From positions 1-64,000 of the forward strand of contig JABLUY010000124.1 in the NCBI GenBank assembly GCA_013306675.1: 64,000 nucleotides of DNA. Reading direction: 5' to 3'. The notes under the pieces were generated by a model. It was not told where the DNA came from. It worked only from the letters and a program-made list of their open reading frames with translations, and made no database searches. The DNA comes from Thraustochytrium sp. TN22. Its lineage: Eukaryota > Sar > Bigyra > Thraustochytrida > Thraustochytriidae. A program made the translations under genes and the position numbers. Positions 10,053 through 19,266 of this stretch are shown here, in pieces. Position 1 is the stretch's first letter. Each line of letters opens with the position of its first letter.

Positions 10053-11713
10053 TCACACGCTGAGATTCATGGAGGCAACCTTGGGTTGGGCTATAGACGA
10101 CGCACGCCAGCGTTGAAACTGGACGGCACCCGCCGCCGCGGCGCCGATAGCAGTGATTGCGGCGGCAGAAGCGCCAGCAGCAACGGCTGCGGTCTTGCTG
10201 GTGGTGGGGGTGTCCACGGAGTCTCCAGGGTTGCCCTGCACCGTCGGTGAGGGCGAGGTCCCCGTTGGGTCAGCCACCGTAGGAGCCGTGGTTGCGGTCT
10301 CTGCGGACTCGTCCGTGGGGGCTTCGGTCGAGACCAAGGCAGAGTCGACCGTGGGAGACTCAGTAGGGGCCTCCGTGGGCTGTTCCGTCGGCAAGTGCGT
10401 GGGAGACTCGGTAGGGAGCGCCGTCGGCAGCTCTGTCGGAAGGAGCGTGGGCGACACGGTCGGGCTCTCAGTAGGTTCGTTCGTTGGGAGCGCCGTCGGC
10501 AGCTCTGTCGGAAGGAGCGTGGGCGACACGGTCGGGCTCTCAGTAGGTTCGTTCGTTGGATCGCTTGTCGGGGACTCAGTCGGAATCCCTGTCGGCTCCG
10601 GAGTCGGAGCGCACGTGGGGAAATCCCAAGGGGTCTTAACGAAAGACATGTCCGGTTGGCAGCCCTCGAGGTCAGCATTGTCCAGGTAGAAGGTGTCCAA
10701 GTTCGTGAGGAGAGCCAGACTTCCCGGGAGGGAGGTGATGTCGTTGTCAGATATGTCCCTGCAACATTGAGAGTAGGATTAGCACGCGAGCTGCGGCGGT
10801 TCAATGGATCTCGGGACTGTCTGCATGCCCACACAACCTACAGGTAGGTTAGAGCTTCGAAGTTGCCGACGCAATCTGGCAACGCGGTTAGAGCATTCCA
10901 CCCTAAGTACCTGCGATTATGAAGCGAAATTTTTTCGTCATTATGACCTGGCCGAGCAAGGTCTTCGACGGAGAACCTACAGATACTCGAGACTCGTAAG
11001 GGGACAGAGCACCTCCAGCGACGTGTCTACTTTCCCAGAATAGATGTACCTACGCTTGGCGTCAGCTTCCAAAGAAACGCACAACACGACTTCTCGTGTA
11101 CACCTACAACGTATGAAGCAGGGACAGCGTGCTGAGCCCGCTCGGCAGTTCTGAGAATGTCTCGCCATTGAGATCGCTGCGGGGTCCGCAAGGCAGGACG
11201 TCAAAATGAGAGCCCGTGCCCTGATGCTTCGTTTCCTCGAACGTACAGATATTGAAGCTTTGTCAACGGTCCGGGAAAGTCCTCCGGCCAAGACGGCATT
11301 GCATCGACCCCGAGCACCCTGCTGAGGATGTCAGACTCTGCAGCTCGTTGAAACGCGCGACCCAGCGATCTACCTGAACTCACAGATTCGTCAGGTCGGT
11401 GAGGAGATACAGGGTCGTGGGGATGTCGAGGAGGGAGTTGTACTCGTAGTACCTGAATAGAAGAGTCACGTTAGACAGCTCTCGCACGCATGCTAATGGT
11501 ACAGTCCGGTACGCACAAGCTGCCTATGTTGGTGCCAAAATAAGCACAGTCAGGCACCTCACCCGCGCAAGAATGAATTGAGATGCTTGTCTTTCCACTG
11601 ATGTCGACACCATCATTATCATAGGTGCACCCCCCCTGCGACAAGGTGACCAGTTGCGAACCGAGCGCCGTGAGGAGCACAAGCAGACTCGCACCCATTC
11701 TGGCGGCCAGCAT
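10053..11713 (-). CDS. Secreted leucine-rich-repeat protein with PTxxPT stalk, seven exons
   Basis: Predicted join: 11713-11517, 11452-11384, 11318-11247, 11176-11108, 11049-10981, 10910-10842, 10758-10053, giving 416 residues. All six introns are 58-83 nt with GT-AG ends and lie in phase 2, splitting the Leu codon that closes each repeat. Exon 1 encodes a signal peptide (MGASLLVLLTALGSQL, with a possible earlier Met five codons upstream) and a short Cys-containing cap. Exons 2-6 each encode one LRR of 23-24 residues, for example YLGWNALTALPDCVGNFEAL. The last exon carries the sixth repeat (DISDNDITSLPGSLALLTNL), then about 110 residues of ESPTxxPT-type repeats, then an Ala/Ile-rich hydrophobic segment (AAITAIGAAAAGAVQF) that may anchor the protein. 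The role is probably extracellular binding or adhesion. The splice model is read by eye; the acceptor of exon 3 could shift by 3 nt. Confidence 0.85.
10414..10557. repeat. 72-bp direct tandem duplication in the PTxxPT stalk
   Basis: Two copies (10414-10485 and 10486-10557) are almost identical. Each encodes one block of the NEPTESPTVSPTLLPTELPT type on the minus strand. It is a recent in-frame expansion of the stalk of the LRR protein. Confidence 0.9.
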
Positions 11714-11937
11714 CCGGCTGAGACGACGACGACCAGGGCGTTGGCGCGCCCGACGCGATTCGACTTTGCTTCTCATCGGGCCCGCCCGCGCGAGTGGAGC
11801 GTGCACACCAAAATGTGGCCATGTGGCCCTGCGCTTACGGCGGTGCACGCGCCGTTGTCATTGGCGCTCTAATAGCTTGTGGCTAGCTACGCTACTCTAG
11901 CTAACTAAGTACCTGAAGCCCGGGCGCAAACGGGAGC

Positions 11938-12024
11938 GGAGGTGGAGGGCCGCCGCATCGCCCTTGCAGGTGCACCGACAGTGCGTGCAGGCGTCGTGCC
12001 ATGGAGCTGAGTCCGATTACGTTA
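11938..12024 (+). repeat. Left terminal inverted repeat of the transposon
   Basis: It contains GGAGGTGG, CGATGC (as GCATCG), the 17-mer GTGCACCGACAGTGCGT at 11970, the 16-mer CCATGGAGCTGAGTCC at 11999, and ACGTTACGG at 12019. Each has a reverse-complement partner at the right end. The two long matches are 12 bp apart here and 184 bp apart on the right. Confidence 0.85.
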
Positions 12025-12278
12025 CGGAAACCGCCGGGCGCCTATCATTTATATGGCGCTGGCGCCGCGTGGCCGCGGAAGGGTAAGGTGCCCTCTGAAG
12101 TCTAGGGTTTCCCGTAGGAAGGTCCTATTGATATGAGTTTGTATGCAGGAGTCACAGGTCGGTACGAACATCAGGGCGGGCAGGAGGCCCAGGAGCAGCA
12201 TGTGCAGATCTTTGCCGCTGGGCGCACGTGAGCGCGCGCGCGCAGGCGGAGGGGAAGGGGGGGAGCGGGGGCGGGAAG

Positions 12279-15200
12279 ATGGGTGTCCGCTCCTTTGCGT
12301 CTACCGTGGGTGCCGGCCAGCGCCTAGTAGAACTCCCGACGCTCTGGAGTCCCCGTGTGCCGATTGACAAGGTGTCCATTGTCTTCGACTTTGGCGCCGC
12401 CTTCGCGTCTTGCAAGCGGCCAATCGCGGCCAGTGAGGCGTGGGCGTGCCCAAACGCCTACTCGCCGGCGACCGTCGAGCGCTTGCTGGAGATGGTCGCG
12501 GGTCTGAAGGCCTGTTGCGGTCACCTCTACCTCGTGATGGATGGCGCGAACCACCTTTGGAAGCCTAAGGACCACGAGGCCAAGCGGCGCGCAGCGTCGA
12601 CCCGCCTCGCGTTGGGACGTTGGGGAGCTGCGACGGCACTCCTGCGTCCAGACCGACGAGCTCTTCTCCTCCGCCTCGAAGGAGTTGTCCAAAAGATGCT
12701 GCTTGACGCGCGCGCGGCGATCAAGGACGACGACGGGTGTGACCTCATGGAGGCTGAAGACGAGGTTGAAGACGAGTTTGTGCAAGATCCGAGCGAGGCG
12801 AGGGACGCCGAGCGCGAGGCTGACGAGGATGACGACGAACTCGGCGAGGGCGAGGTTCCTCCATCGAGGGCACAAGTGCGCGCAGGTGCCGCGGGACAGA
12901 ATCAAAAGGCAATCAAGGTATTCAAGTCGGCCATCGCAGGCTATGTTGCTGCCGCAGGCGGGCTTTCTGTGCTCTCAAGTACCCTGCAGGAGTTCGGCAA
13001 GGGAGTTGCTGCAGCGCGTGACCGTGTGCCATTGTGGCGAGACGAGGAGTGGGAATGCCCTGGCAGTGTGGAAGGAGCTCGTCCGACCGGCGTGGAGGAG
13101 GATGATTTCTGGCTTGGCCTTGCCCTTGTTGCGCTCGACTCGAGGCCCGCTTCCTTAGCGCGTAAAATCTGGGCACACGACGGTGGCGCAGGAGGAGGAG
13201 AACGTGGCTCCGGGGCGAAAGAAGATGTGGAACTCCTTCTGGCGGTCATGCTAGGGGGTCTCATTCCGTCAATGAAACAACAGGCCATGCGTTGGAGGTC
13301 ACCCACGCTCGTGGAAGTATCTAGACGCATCCGCGAGCTGTACGAGGACGGCGACGTCGTTGTCCTGGGCGCACTCTTCGAGGCAGACCCTCAGGTGATC
13401 ATGCTGCGCGAGGTGCTGGCGCGTGAGGACCCTGAGGGCGAACATTGGGTCGTCGGCTTGGACTCGGACCTCTATATACTGAGCCCGACTAAAGACAAGG
13501 TTGTCCTGGGGTACCGCCACAGAGGCTCCAGCAGACCACCAGTAGGCTATGTGGTGAGTGACCACAATCTCGTTCAAGCTGGCCTACATGGGACGAGCGA
13601 CGAAGGATTCCGCCTTCTAGCGTCATTACTCGGCAACGATGTGGGAGGCCCGGCGTCGCTCGGTCGAGGCCAACGCGGGGGGGCGACTTCGGTCGAGGTG
13701 ATCAAGCAACTGGTGCGCAGTTTTGACGGACAGCGAGCAGCCACAGGCACCGCTGAGCGGCGCCGCATGCTCTTACAGATCCAGGCAGTGTGGATGCCGC
13801 TGCTCTCTACGCTTTCTCGAGAGCTCAAGTTCGAAAAAACAACGCTCACCGGTGAGGCGCTAGTTGACCGTCTCGCGCGCCCCATGCTCGTCTTCTCCGA
13901 CTATCCCGTGCTCGTGCCGATGTTGCGCGTGGACGGCGAGGAGGCTGCGCGATCGGATGATATGCGCACCGACAGCGATATGAAGGCATCCGTGCACAAG
14001 AGGCTAGGTTCCGGCGATTTCCAAGTGCAGCTCATGACTTTGGCCGACGCGGTCGGCCAGCGTCCGGACGCTGTTCGAGCCGCACATGTGCAGGCGGTCT
14101 GCGAGGAACTTGGCGTCGACGTTGCGCACGCAAGGGCGTCCTCGATCACCGAAGTTTTCTCCTACATGGCTAGTGCCGCTGATGCTTCCATGTTTCCGAA
14201 GCCGTCCAGCCCCGATCTCGTCTTCATGGCCAACAGGTGCATGGAAGTGCCGCTGGAGAGGCGCACTAAGAGCGACATCAAGGAGTTCTTCATGTGCCGC
14301 GGTGTCAACATACCGGAGAGGGTCTCGGTGCAGCAGGCGCGCACGGTGATGGAGAGATACCTGAAGTTGCACCCTGCAAGCGACACGCGCTTCCTCGTAG
14401 TTCCCTCCGCGATTGCGATTGACTCGTACACAGAAGTTCCGCACCAGTTCGCACCTTTGGCCCCGAAGGACTCCTCGGGTCTACCTGGCCTCTGGACCTT
14501 CATACATTCCAGCGGCCTTGCGCTTGGAGCGAGCGAGCTCGACGAGCACCTCCCTGACCTGCCAACAACGAAGGACCGAGGCTGGCGACTTTTAAAAGGC
14601 GGACACATCAAACTCGGCACCCTCGAGTTCTTCGCCCCTGAAAATGTGGGATGGCGCAAGCCCGCTGCTGCTCCGCCAGGCGCGCGCCAGGGCGGACGGC
14701 CCGCTGTGCTTCGCGTCCAGGTGCATCCAAGCATGAACAGCACCAGGCCGCCATACAACGTTATCCTTATGCTTGCGGAGATGCGCGCGCCCGTCGGTGC
14801 TCAAGAACCTGTGTCGCCTCCAACGTATCGCTGGACGATTATGCCGTATCCATTCTCGCGTTGCAGCTGCTGGTGCCAGGTGACGGCTTGTAGTCACAAG
14901 TATGCTGTTGCCCTTTGCATCGCGGTACTGCTGGATTGTCGGAGGGACTGGAAATTGACCGGCCTGGAAGCGCACGCGGCTGCCGGGGTGATCAAGCGCC
15001 GGTTCCCGCTGGACCAGGCTGCGCTGCGGAGCGGCCTCAACACTATCCAGCTTCACATTCGGTCAGAAAAGGAAGCAAAATCTACGCGCCAAAAAACGCC
15101 GAAACAGCCGAGTAGGGCGCGCAAGGCGCAGACCCCGCCCGTGCAGGAGCATGACGACATCGACAACACGGATCCCGACGCATTCATCATGCCTACAGCA

Positions 15201-16694
15201 GGAGAATTGGAGGCTGGCCTACAGCCTGCCGACACGAGACAGGTTGTGAAGGAAGCAAAAGTCCAGGTCAGGCACGACGGCGCGTGGGCGATGGCGAGAA
15301 TCAGGGAATTCATCTCTCTTCACGGCAAGGACAACAGCCTAATGTCCGCCACATCGCAACCTAGGCGCGTACAGGAGGTCGAGGCCGAAATGGCAGGGCC
15401 ATTTGCATGGTCCCGCGACATGTTCGAGCTGCAGCGGCTGGTGCTCGTCGAGATGGAACACACCCTCATTCCATGGCTTGGGACTCAAGCTGGCCGGCAA
15501 CACAACCGCGGAGTCGCCTCCTCGCTTGGCTTTCCCACAAAAGAGCACCTTTACAAGTTCTTCTCTTGCGCATTCGCCAGTCACACGCTCCCCGTCTGGC
15601 GTGAAGTTCTCAAGAATGGCGTACGAGGCGACGAGGCAGTCCTCTCGCCGCAGGATTTGAGGCCCGTCATGAGGGAACTCGAAGACTGGACCAACTATGG
15701 AAATCGGGAGAGCTTCATCATCGAGACGCTGATCAAGCTTCGTAGCGGCGAGTCCGCGGATGCTATGGCGGCGAAGTCTAAATTTACGACGGCCCGTCCC
15801 GTGCTGATCCGCATTCGGCGCGGGATGGCCGTCTTCGGCGTGCTCGGCCAGTTGTTGACCTCCTTCGAGTACCTGCCATTGTGCCTCAAGGAAGTCAGCC
15901 CAGACTCGTTCGTCGAGCTGCTCCCTGACGTGCTTTGCGTCGGGGACTGCACAGACTTTCACTTTGGGAGCCCTAACGGCGGCTACAACGGGCCATTTTA
16001 TTCGTCAAAGATCGACAGCCCCGCCTTGCGGCTCTTGATAATATGCCTACCAAATGGCTTCGTGCATACCCAGTCGCCAGTCGTGCTCGGTCGCGTTGAA
16101 GAGCCCACCCTCATCACCGCTGTAGGGAAGCTACGAATGATCAAAGCGCATCCTTCGACGCGACTCCTCTACGACAAGGGAGCCGCGAACGTCGGCATCA
16201 CACTGCCGAACATGAACAATGTGGCCGCGCCGGCCCACAGATACACTCATGGAGGCAAGAAGAGCCACTTCTTTGAGGCCGAGGTCCAGCAGAATCGGAC
16301 AAACGCTTCGCTTCGAGGCTTTGTCGAGCACCGGTTTGGCGACTTGAAAGACTTTGCGTTCCTCAGAAACACAATCCCAGTGGGGCAGAAACAGTGGGTC
16401 GAGCCTGCCGCCTACTTCATCATGGGAATGACGAACTTCATTGGTCGGCCAGCGTGCAGGCGCCGCGACAACATCCAGGTGGGGCGTCGCACACGAGCGC
16501 CGGTCGATGCCAAGGACGAATTTGACCGACACGATGTCAACTGCGCGGGCCTGTACCTTGCGCGGACACGCTACACTTCCAAGCTGCAGTATTGGCTGAG
16601 CGTTGTTGACAATGAGAAGCGGCAGCCGCACGAGCGAAAAGCCGCCGTTCCACCTTTCCTGCACCATCTGATACTCGAAGCATCGGAAGCTTGA
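12279..16694 (+). CDS. Transposase with XPG/FEN1-like nuclease, SWIM-like zinc finger and DDE domain
   Basis: A 1,471-residue protein from a single frame. The N-terminus resembles XPG-N: IVFDFGAAF (~36) followed by LYLVMDGANHLWKPKDHEAK (~84), the VFDGxxxxxK pattern. XPG-I is seen as GALFEADPQV (~363) and VVGLDSDLYIL (~391), giving the usual acidic residues. A helix-hairpin-like LLASLLGNDVGGPASLGRG (~446) matches the LLGSDYxxGIPGVG element of FEN1-type nucleases. A Cys/His motif CSCWCQVTACSH (~861) fits SWIM (CxCxnCxH). The C-terminal DDE shows VGDCTDFHF (D, ~1223), YSSK, LLYDKGAANVG (D, ~1298) and RGFVEHRFGDLK (E, ~1350), the spacing and R-x-VE pattern of DDE_Tnp_4-like transposases. The long span between nuclease and SWIM is unassigned. 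Start is the first ATG; the frame opens at a GTG 51 nt upstream. All likely catalytic residues appear present. Confidence 0.85.
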   Translation: MGVRSFASTVGAGQRLVELPTLWSPRVPIDKVSIVFDFGAAFASCKRPIAASEAWACPNAYSPATVERLLEMVAGLKACCGHLYLVMDGANHLWKPKDHEAKRRAASTRLALGRWGAATALLRPDRRALLLRLEGVVQKMLLDARAAIKDDDGCDLMEAEDEVEDEFVQDPSEARDAEREADEDDDELGEGEVPPSRAQVRAGAAGQNQKAIKVFKSAIAGYVAAAGGLSVLSSTLQEFGKGVAAARDRVPLWRDEEWECPGSVEGARPTGVEEDDFWLGLALVALDSRPASLARKIWAHDGGAGGGERGSGAKEDVELLLAVMLGGLIPSMKQQAMRWRSPTLVEVSRRIRELYEDGDVVVLGALFEADPQVIMLREVLAREDPEGEHWVVGLDSDLYILSPTKDKVVLGYRHRGSSRPPVGYVVSDHNLVQAGLHGTSDEGFRLLASLLGNDVGGPASLGRGQRGGATSVEVIKQLVRSFDGQRAATGTAERRRMLLQIQAVWMPLLSTLSRELKFEKTTLTGEALVDRLARPMLVFSDYPVLVPMLRVDGEEAARSDDMRTDSDMKASVHKRLGSGDFQVQLMTLADAVGQRPDAVRAAHVQAVCEELGVDVAHARASSITEVFSYMASAADASMFPKPSSPDLVFMANRCMEVPLERRTKSDIKEFFMCRGVNIPERVSVQQARTVMERYLKLHPASDTRFLVVPSAIAIDSYTEVPHQFAPLAPKDSSGLPGLWTFIHSSGLALGASELDEHLPDLPTTKDRGWRLLKGGHIKLGTLEFFAPENVGWRKPAAAPPGARQGGRPAVLRVQVHPSMNSTRPPYNVILMLAEMRAPVGAQEPVSPPTYRWTIMPYPFSRCSCWCQVTACSHKYAVALCIAVLLDCRRDWKLTGLEAHAAAGVIKRRFPLDQAALRSGLNTIQLHIRSEKEAKSTRQKTPKQPSRARKAQTPPVQEHDDIDNTDPDAFIMPTAGELEAGLQPADTRQVVKEAKVQVRHDGAWAMARIREFISLHGKDNSLMSATSQPRRVQEVEAEMAGPFAWSRDMFELQRLVLVEMEHTLIPWLGTQAGRQHNRGVASSLGFPTKEHLYKFFSCAFASHTLPVWREVLKNGVRGDEAVLSPQDLRPVMRELEDWTNYGNRESFIIETLIKLRSGESADAMAAKSKFTTARPVLIRIRRGMAVFGVLGQLLTSFEYLPLCLKEVSPDSFVELLPDVLCVGDCTDFHFGSPNGGYNGPFYSSKIDSPALRLLIICLPNGFVHTQSPVVLGRVEEPTLITAVGKLRMIKAHPSTRLLYDKGAANVGITLPNMNNVAAPAHRYTHGGKKSHFFEAEVQQNRTNASLRGFVEHRFGDLKDFAFLRNTIPVGQKQWVEPAAYFIMGMTNFIGRPACRRRDNIQVGRRTRAPVDAKDEFDRHDVNCAGLYLARTRYTSKLQYWLSVVDNEKRQPHERKAAVPPFLHHLILEASEA

Positions 16695-16713
16695 GCAATT
16701 ATACATTCCCTGC

Positions 16714-18087
16714 CTACCAATCCACCATTTTGTCCTCATCGCGAAGCTCTTGACGCTTCAACACCTCTGCTTTGTTCGCAAGGTGCACAGGACAATTATC
16801 TTCCCTCTCCTTGATCTCAGAGAGGTCACGCATGAAGCGGGCAACGTAGCTCTCCTTGGCAGTCTCGCGAGCTGCCTCTTCGCGAGCAACAGAAGCCTCT
16901 AGAGCAGCTTTCGTAGTGAGCAGTTGTTCCACAAGCTCCTCCACAGCCTTGTGGCTCTTGTCGAGCTCCCCCTGCAAACTTTGGACGGTGGACTCCTGCA
17001 CTTGGCTCGCTGAGATATATGAAATGAGCTGCGTACGTGTCCGCTTCTCTGCCCTTGCGCTCACTACGAGCTTATCTAAGGCGCATTGGTACTGGGCTTC
17101 GGCTGCCTGCCGTCTTGCGCGCTCCTGCTCCACCTGCGCGCGTGAGACTTTCTCCCGACGCCGTGAGTCGTGCTGGGCTTTACGAGCGACCTCGGCAGAT
17201 GCTGCGTTTGCCGCAACCTCTGCTCGCACCTTTTGCTCGAGTCGGGCAGCCGTGTCGCTCAACACGAGTAGCTCTCGTGCGATCGCTGTGGTGGCTGCAT
17301 CCCCGGTGATAGCACGTGCCCGAACAAGCACACGTGCGGCTCGATCATCGGCAGTGACGAGATTCGTCCTCGGCGAGACGGGACGTGCCGCGAACGTAAC
17401 GTCTGGCACAATCAATGCTGCTCGTTGGAGCTGGCCATTACGCGATCCGTTCTTAGGCACCATGACAATATCGCTCGGGTCCGTCGTTGGGGTCGCGTCC
17501 TTGTAAATTCGCGTCCGCCGGAATGAGCTCTTGCTGCCCGTGCGTACCTTCATGGTGAACGAGTCTGGTTGAAAGTGTGTGTAGGTGATCTTGCGCAACT
17601 TTTGTGGCGCCATCTGGAGGTCGGCCTCCCTGATGCCGAGGTGGGCGAGCCAACGCTTGCGCCGATCAACGCCATACATGAGGCCCGGCGGCGGAATGGC
17701 GATGCGGCAACCTTGCATGTTAGGATCGTTGTCATGAAGCTCGACTTCGCGGCAGCGTCCGCCAGGAAACCGCGAGCGCACCACCTCGCAGAGGCATGGT
17801 TCCGGCAAGAGGCCCGGCATCTCCGACGCGAAAGGAAGGACGCGCCGAGGAGAAAAAGCACGGGTAGCACCGTCTGAGCGAGAGGATGATGACGCGGATG
17901 GCGGTCTCGGGTTGCCTACACGCTCTGAGGGTGATGCGAGTGATCGTCCTGGTTCTGTAGTCGTCGACGATGCGGACGATGGCCTCTCAGCGCCCGCATG
18001 CGACCGTGGCACTTTCAAGGGCGTTCGTCGCGATGCGGAGCCAGAGAACGACAATGGCGACGCCCCCGAAGCGTTGGAGGGCACCAT
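16714..18087 (-). CDS. Transposon accessory ORF: Ser/Arg-rich N-terminus and long C-terminal coiled coil
   Basis: A 457-residue protein of unknown function. The first ~110 residues are Ser/Arg/Pro-rich and look disordered. A middle block (PEPCLCEVVRSRFPGGRCRE, then IPPPGLMYGVDRRKRWLAHL) is more compact and may be a folded domain with paired Cys. From about residue 270 to 440 it is a continuous Ala/Glu/Arg/Gln coiled coil. Its stop codon is 19 bp from the stop of the transposase gene in convergent orientation, and both genes lie between the same inverted repeats, so it is inferred to belong to the element. The frame is open back to 18249 without another ATG, so a spliced 5' exon cannot be ruled out. 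No nuclease or transposase motif is visible. It could be a DNA-binding or multimerising partner of the transposase. Confidence 0.65.
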   Translation of the reverse strand: MVPSNASGASPLSFSGSASRRTPLKVPRSHAGAERPSSASSTTTEPGRSLASPSERVGNPRPPSASSSSRSDGATRAFSPRRVLPFASEMPGLLPEPCLCEVVRSRFPGGRCREVELHDNDPNMQGCRIAIPPPGLMYGVDRRKRWLAHLGIREADLQMAPQKLRKITYTHFQPDSFTMKVRTGSKSSFRRTRIYKDATPTTDPSDIVMVPKNGSRNGQLQRAALIVPDVTFAARPVSPRTNLVTADDRAARVLVRARAITGDAATTAIARELLVLSDTAARLEQKVRAEVAANAASAEVARKAQHDSRRREKVSRAQVEQERARRQAAEAQYQCALDKLVVSARAEKRTRTQLISYISASQVQESTVQSLQGELDKSHKAVEELVEQLLTTKAALEASVAREEAARETAKESYVARFMRDLSEIKEREDNCPVHLANKAEVLKRQELRDEDKMVDW

Positions 18088-18249
18088 TTCGCTGATTGAA
18101 GGCCGTTCAGAACGCACTTCGGCCGGGCGTGACCTGTAGCTCGCTCCAGAGAAGCGCTTGAGGGTGCAGACTCTCAGGGGCGGTTGAGAGGGTGCCAAAG
18201 GAGCTAGGAATGACGTAATCCGGCCCTCGGCTTCGAGCGGCGTGAGCAC

Positions 18250-18998
18250 GCGAGCTTGATACCAATTTTGATTTGCCCGTATTTGACAATGATGACAGTC
18301 CTCACCAGGGGGTCAACGACCGCAAAGTAAGGTCGGATCACTCCTCCCGGATGCCTTGAATGACAAATGACCCTGCTACGGGTGTCCTGCCTCGAATACA
18401 GACCGGTACACGCTCGCAAAGACGACCCAATATCCAAATCTGGAGCGCGAGATTCCACGCTTACAAGCTGGCCGCACCTCAAATAAAGGTATCGGGGAGG
18501 TGCGCGCCACGCCTGCTTTGCGAGACAGACCTCAAACGCTTCCTAGCTGGCATGCAGAGTGAGCTAATCGTGGTCAAAGTCGTGGCTAGAGGCGAGGTTC
18601 AACAACTTTGACTCCTTGTTTCTCCTTGACGACAACCTCGACGGGCACGAAATGCACACGTCGGAGCGAGCACGGTTGGGTGGCTATGTTGCTGCAAGGG
18701 CCAGACTGCACGCGCGATTTTGACCACGGAAGGGCGTGTCGAAGTTGGGTCTCCGCGACGCGGAGGCCGCGACCTTCACCTCCGGCTGCCTCGCCGCAGA
18801 GTCCACGCCCGGCCCCGCGAACGCGCAGGGGGCTTCCCACCCTCCCCACCGACAGTCCCACGCGCCTGCCTCGCCCGCCCCCGCCCGCCCGCCCGCGCGC
18901 GCGCGCGACAACGTGGCTCGGCACCAAGCTGACACGAACCTGTGATTCACGCATTTCCGAAGGCCGCCTTCGCCGGGTGAAACCCCCGGAGTCCACCT
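18250..18998. other. Right internal untranslated part of the transposon
   Basis: About 750 bp between the coiled-coil ORF and the right inverted repeat. It presumably holds the promoter of the minus-strand gene. Short open frames here show no recognisable domain. A GCGCGC run lies near 18896-18907. Confidence 0.5.
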
Positions 18999-19266
18999 TA
19001 ACGTGTTGACTGGACTCAGCTCCATGGGACAGAAAGGTTTGTTCGCCTCTGGCGGCACGTGCACACGTGCCCGGCGCCGCGCCAGCCGCCGCCACCGGTA
19101 CTAGAAGGGACAGCCGTGGCCCGTGACGCTGCCAAAGGCGGTGCAAAGGACTTTTACGCTGAGGGGCCCGCACGCGCCCGCACTTTTACGCTGTCGTGCT
19201 GTGTTGCCCGGACGCACTGTCGGTGCACGCTGCTGCGCGATGCCCGGCATGCCGTGCGCCACCTCC
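18999..19266 (-). repeat. Right terminal inverted repeat of the transposon, expanded relative to the left
   Basis: It has TTAACGT, GGACTCAGCTCCATGG at 19012, ACGCACTGTCGGTGCAC at 19212, CGATGC and CCACCTCC, in mirror order to the left end. The interval between the two long matches is 184 bp against 12 bp on the left. That extra segment holds two copies of CTTTTACGCTG (19151 and 19183); a third lies at 19299 and a reverse partial copy (CAGCGTAAA) at 19359, so the true end may be up to ~100 bp further out. Confidence 0.75.

Larger units (their letters stand above)
11938..19266 (+). mobile_element. DNA transposon with XPG nuclease-SWIM-DDE transposase and a convergent coiled-coil ORF
   Basis: An element of at least 7.3 kb. 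Ends are defined by inverted matches outside both genes. Three matches fall in the same order: GGAGGTGG (11938-11945) pairs with CCACCTCC (19259-19266); a 17-bp exact pair lies at 11970-11986 and 19212-19228; a 16-bp exact pair lies at 11999-12014 and 19012-19027. A fourth short match (ACGTTA, 12019-12024 and 18999-19004) lies just inside. Content is a large transposase gene (+) and a convergent coiled-coil gene (-) with stop codons 19 bp apart. It sits upstream of the LRR gene start. Fusion of an XPG-type nuclease to a DDE transposase has been reported for the Academ superfamily. The DDE block reads more like the Harbinger/ISL2EU (DDE_Tnp_4-like) group. Exact ends and the target-site duplication could not be fixed by eye. 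Both ORFs are uninterrupted, so the copy looks young. Confidence 0.85.

Noticed and set aside
15940-16345. Possibility that the DDE region is a retroviral-type integrase
   Set aside because: The R-x-VE and YxxK patterns fit DDE_Tnp_4-like DNA transposases; there is no reverse transcriptase, protease, gag or LTR.
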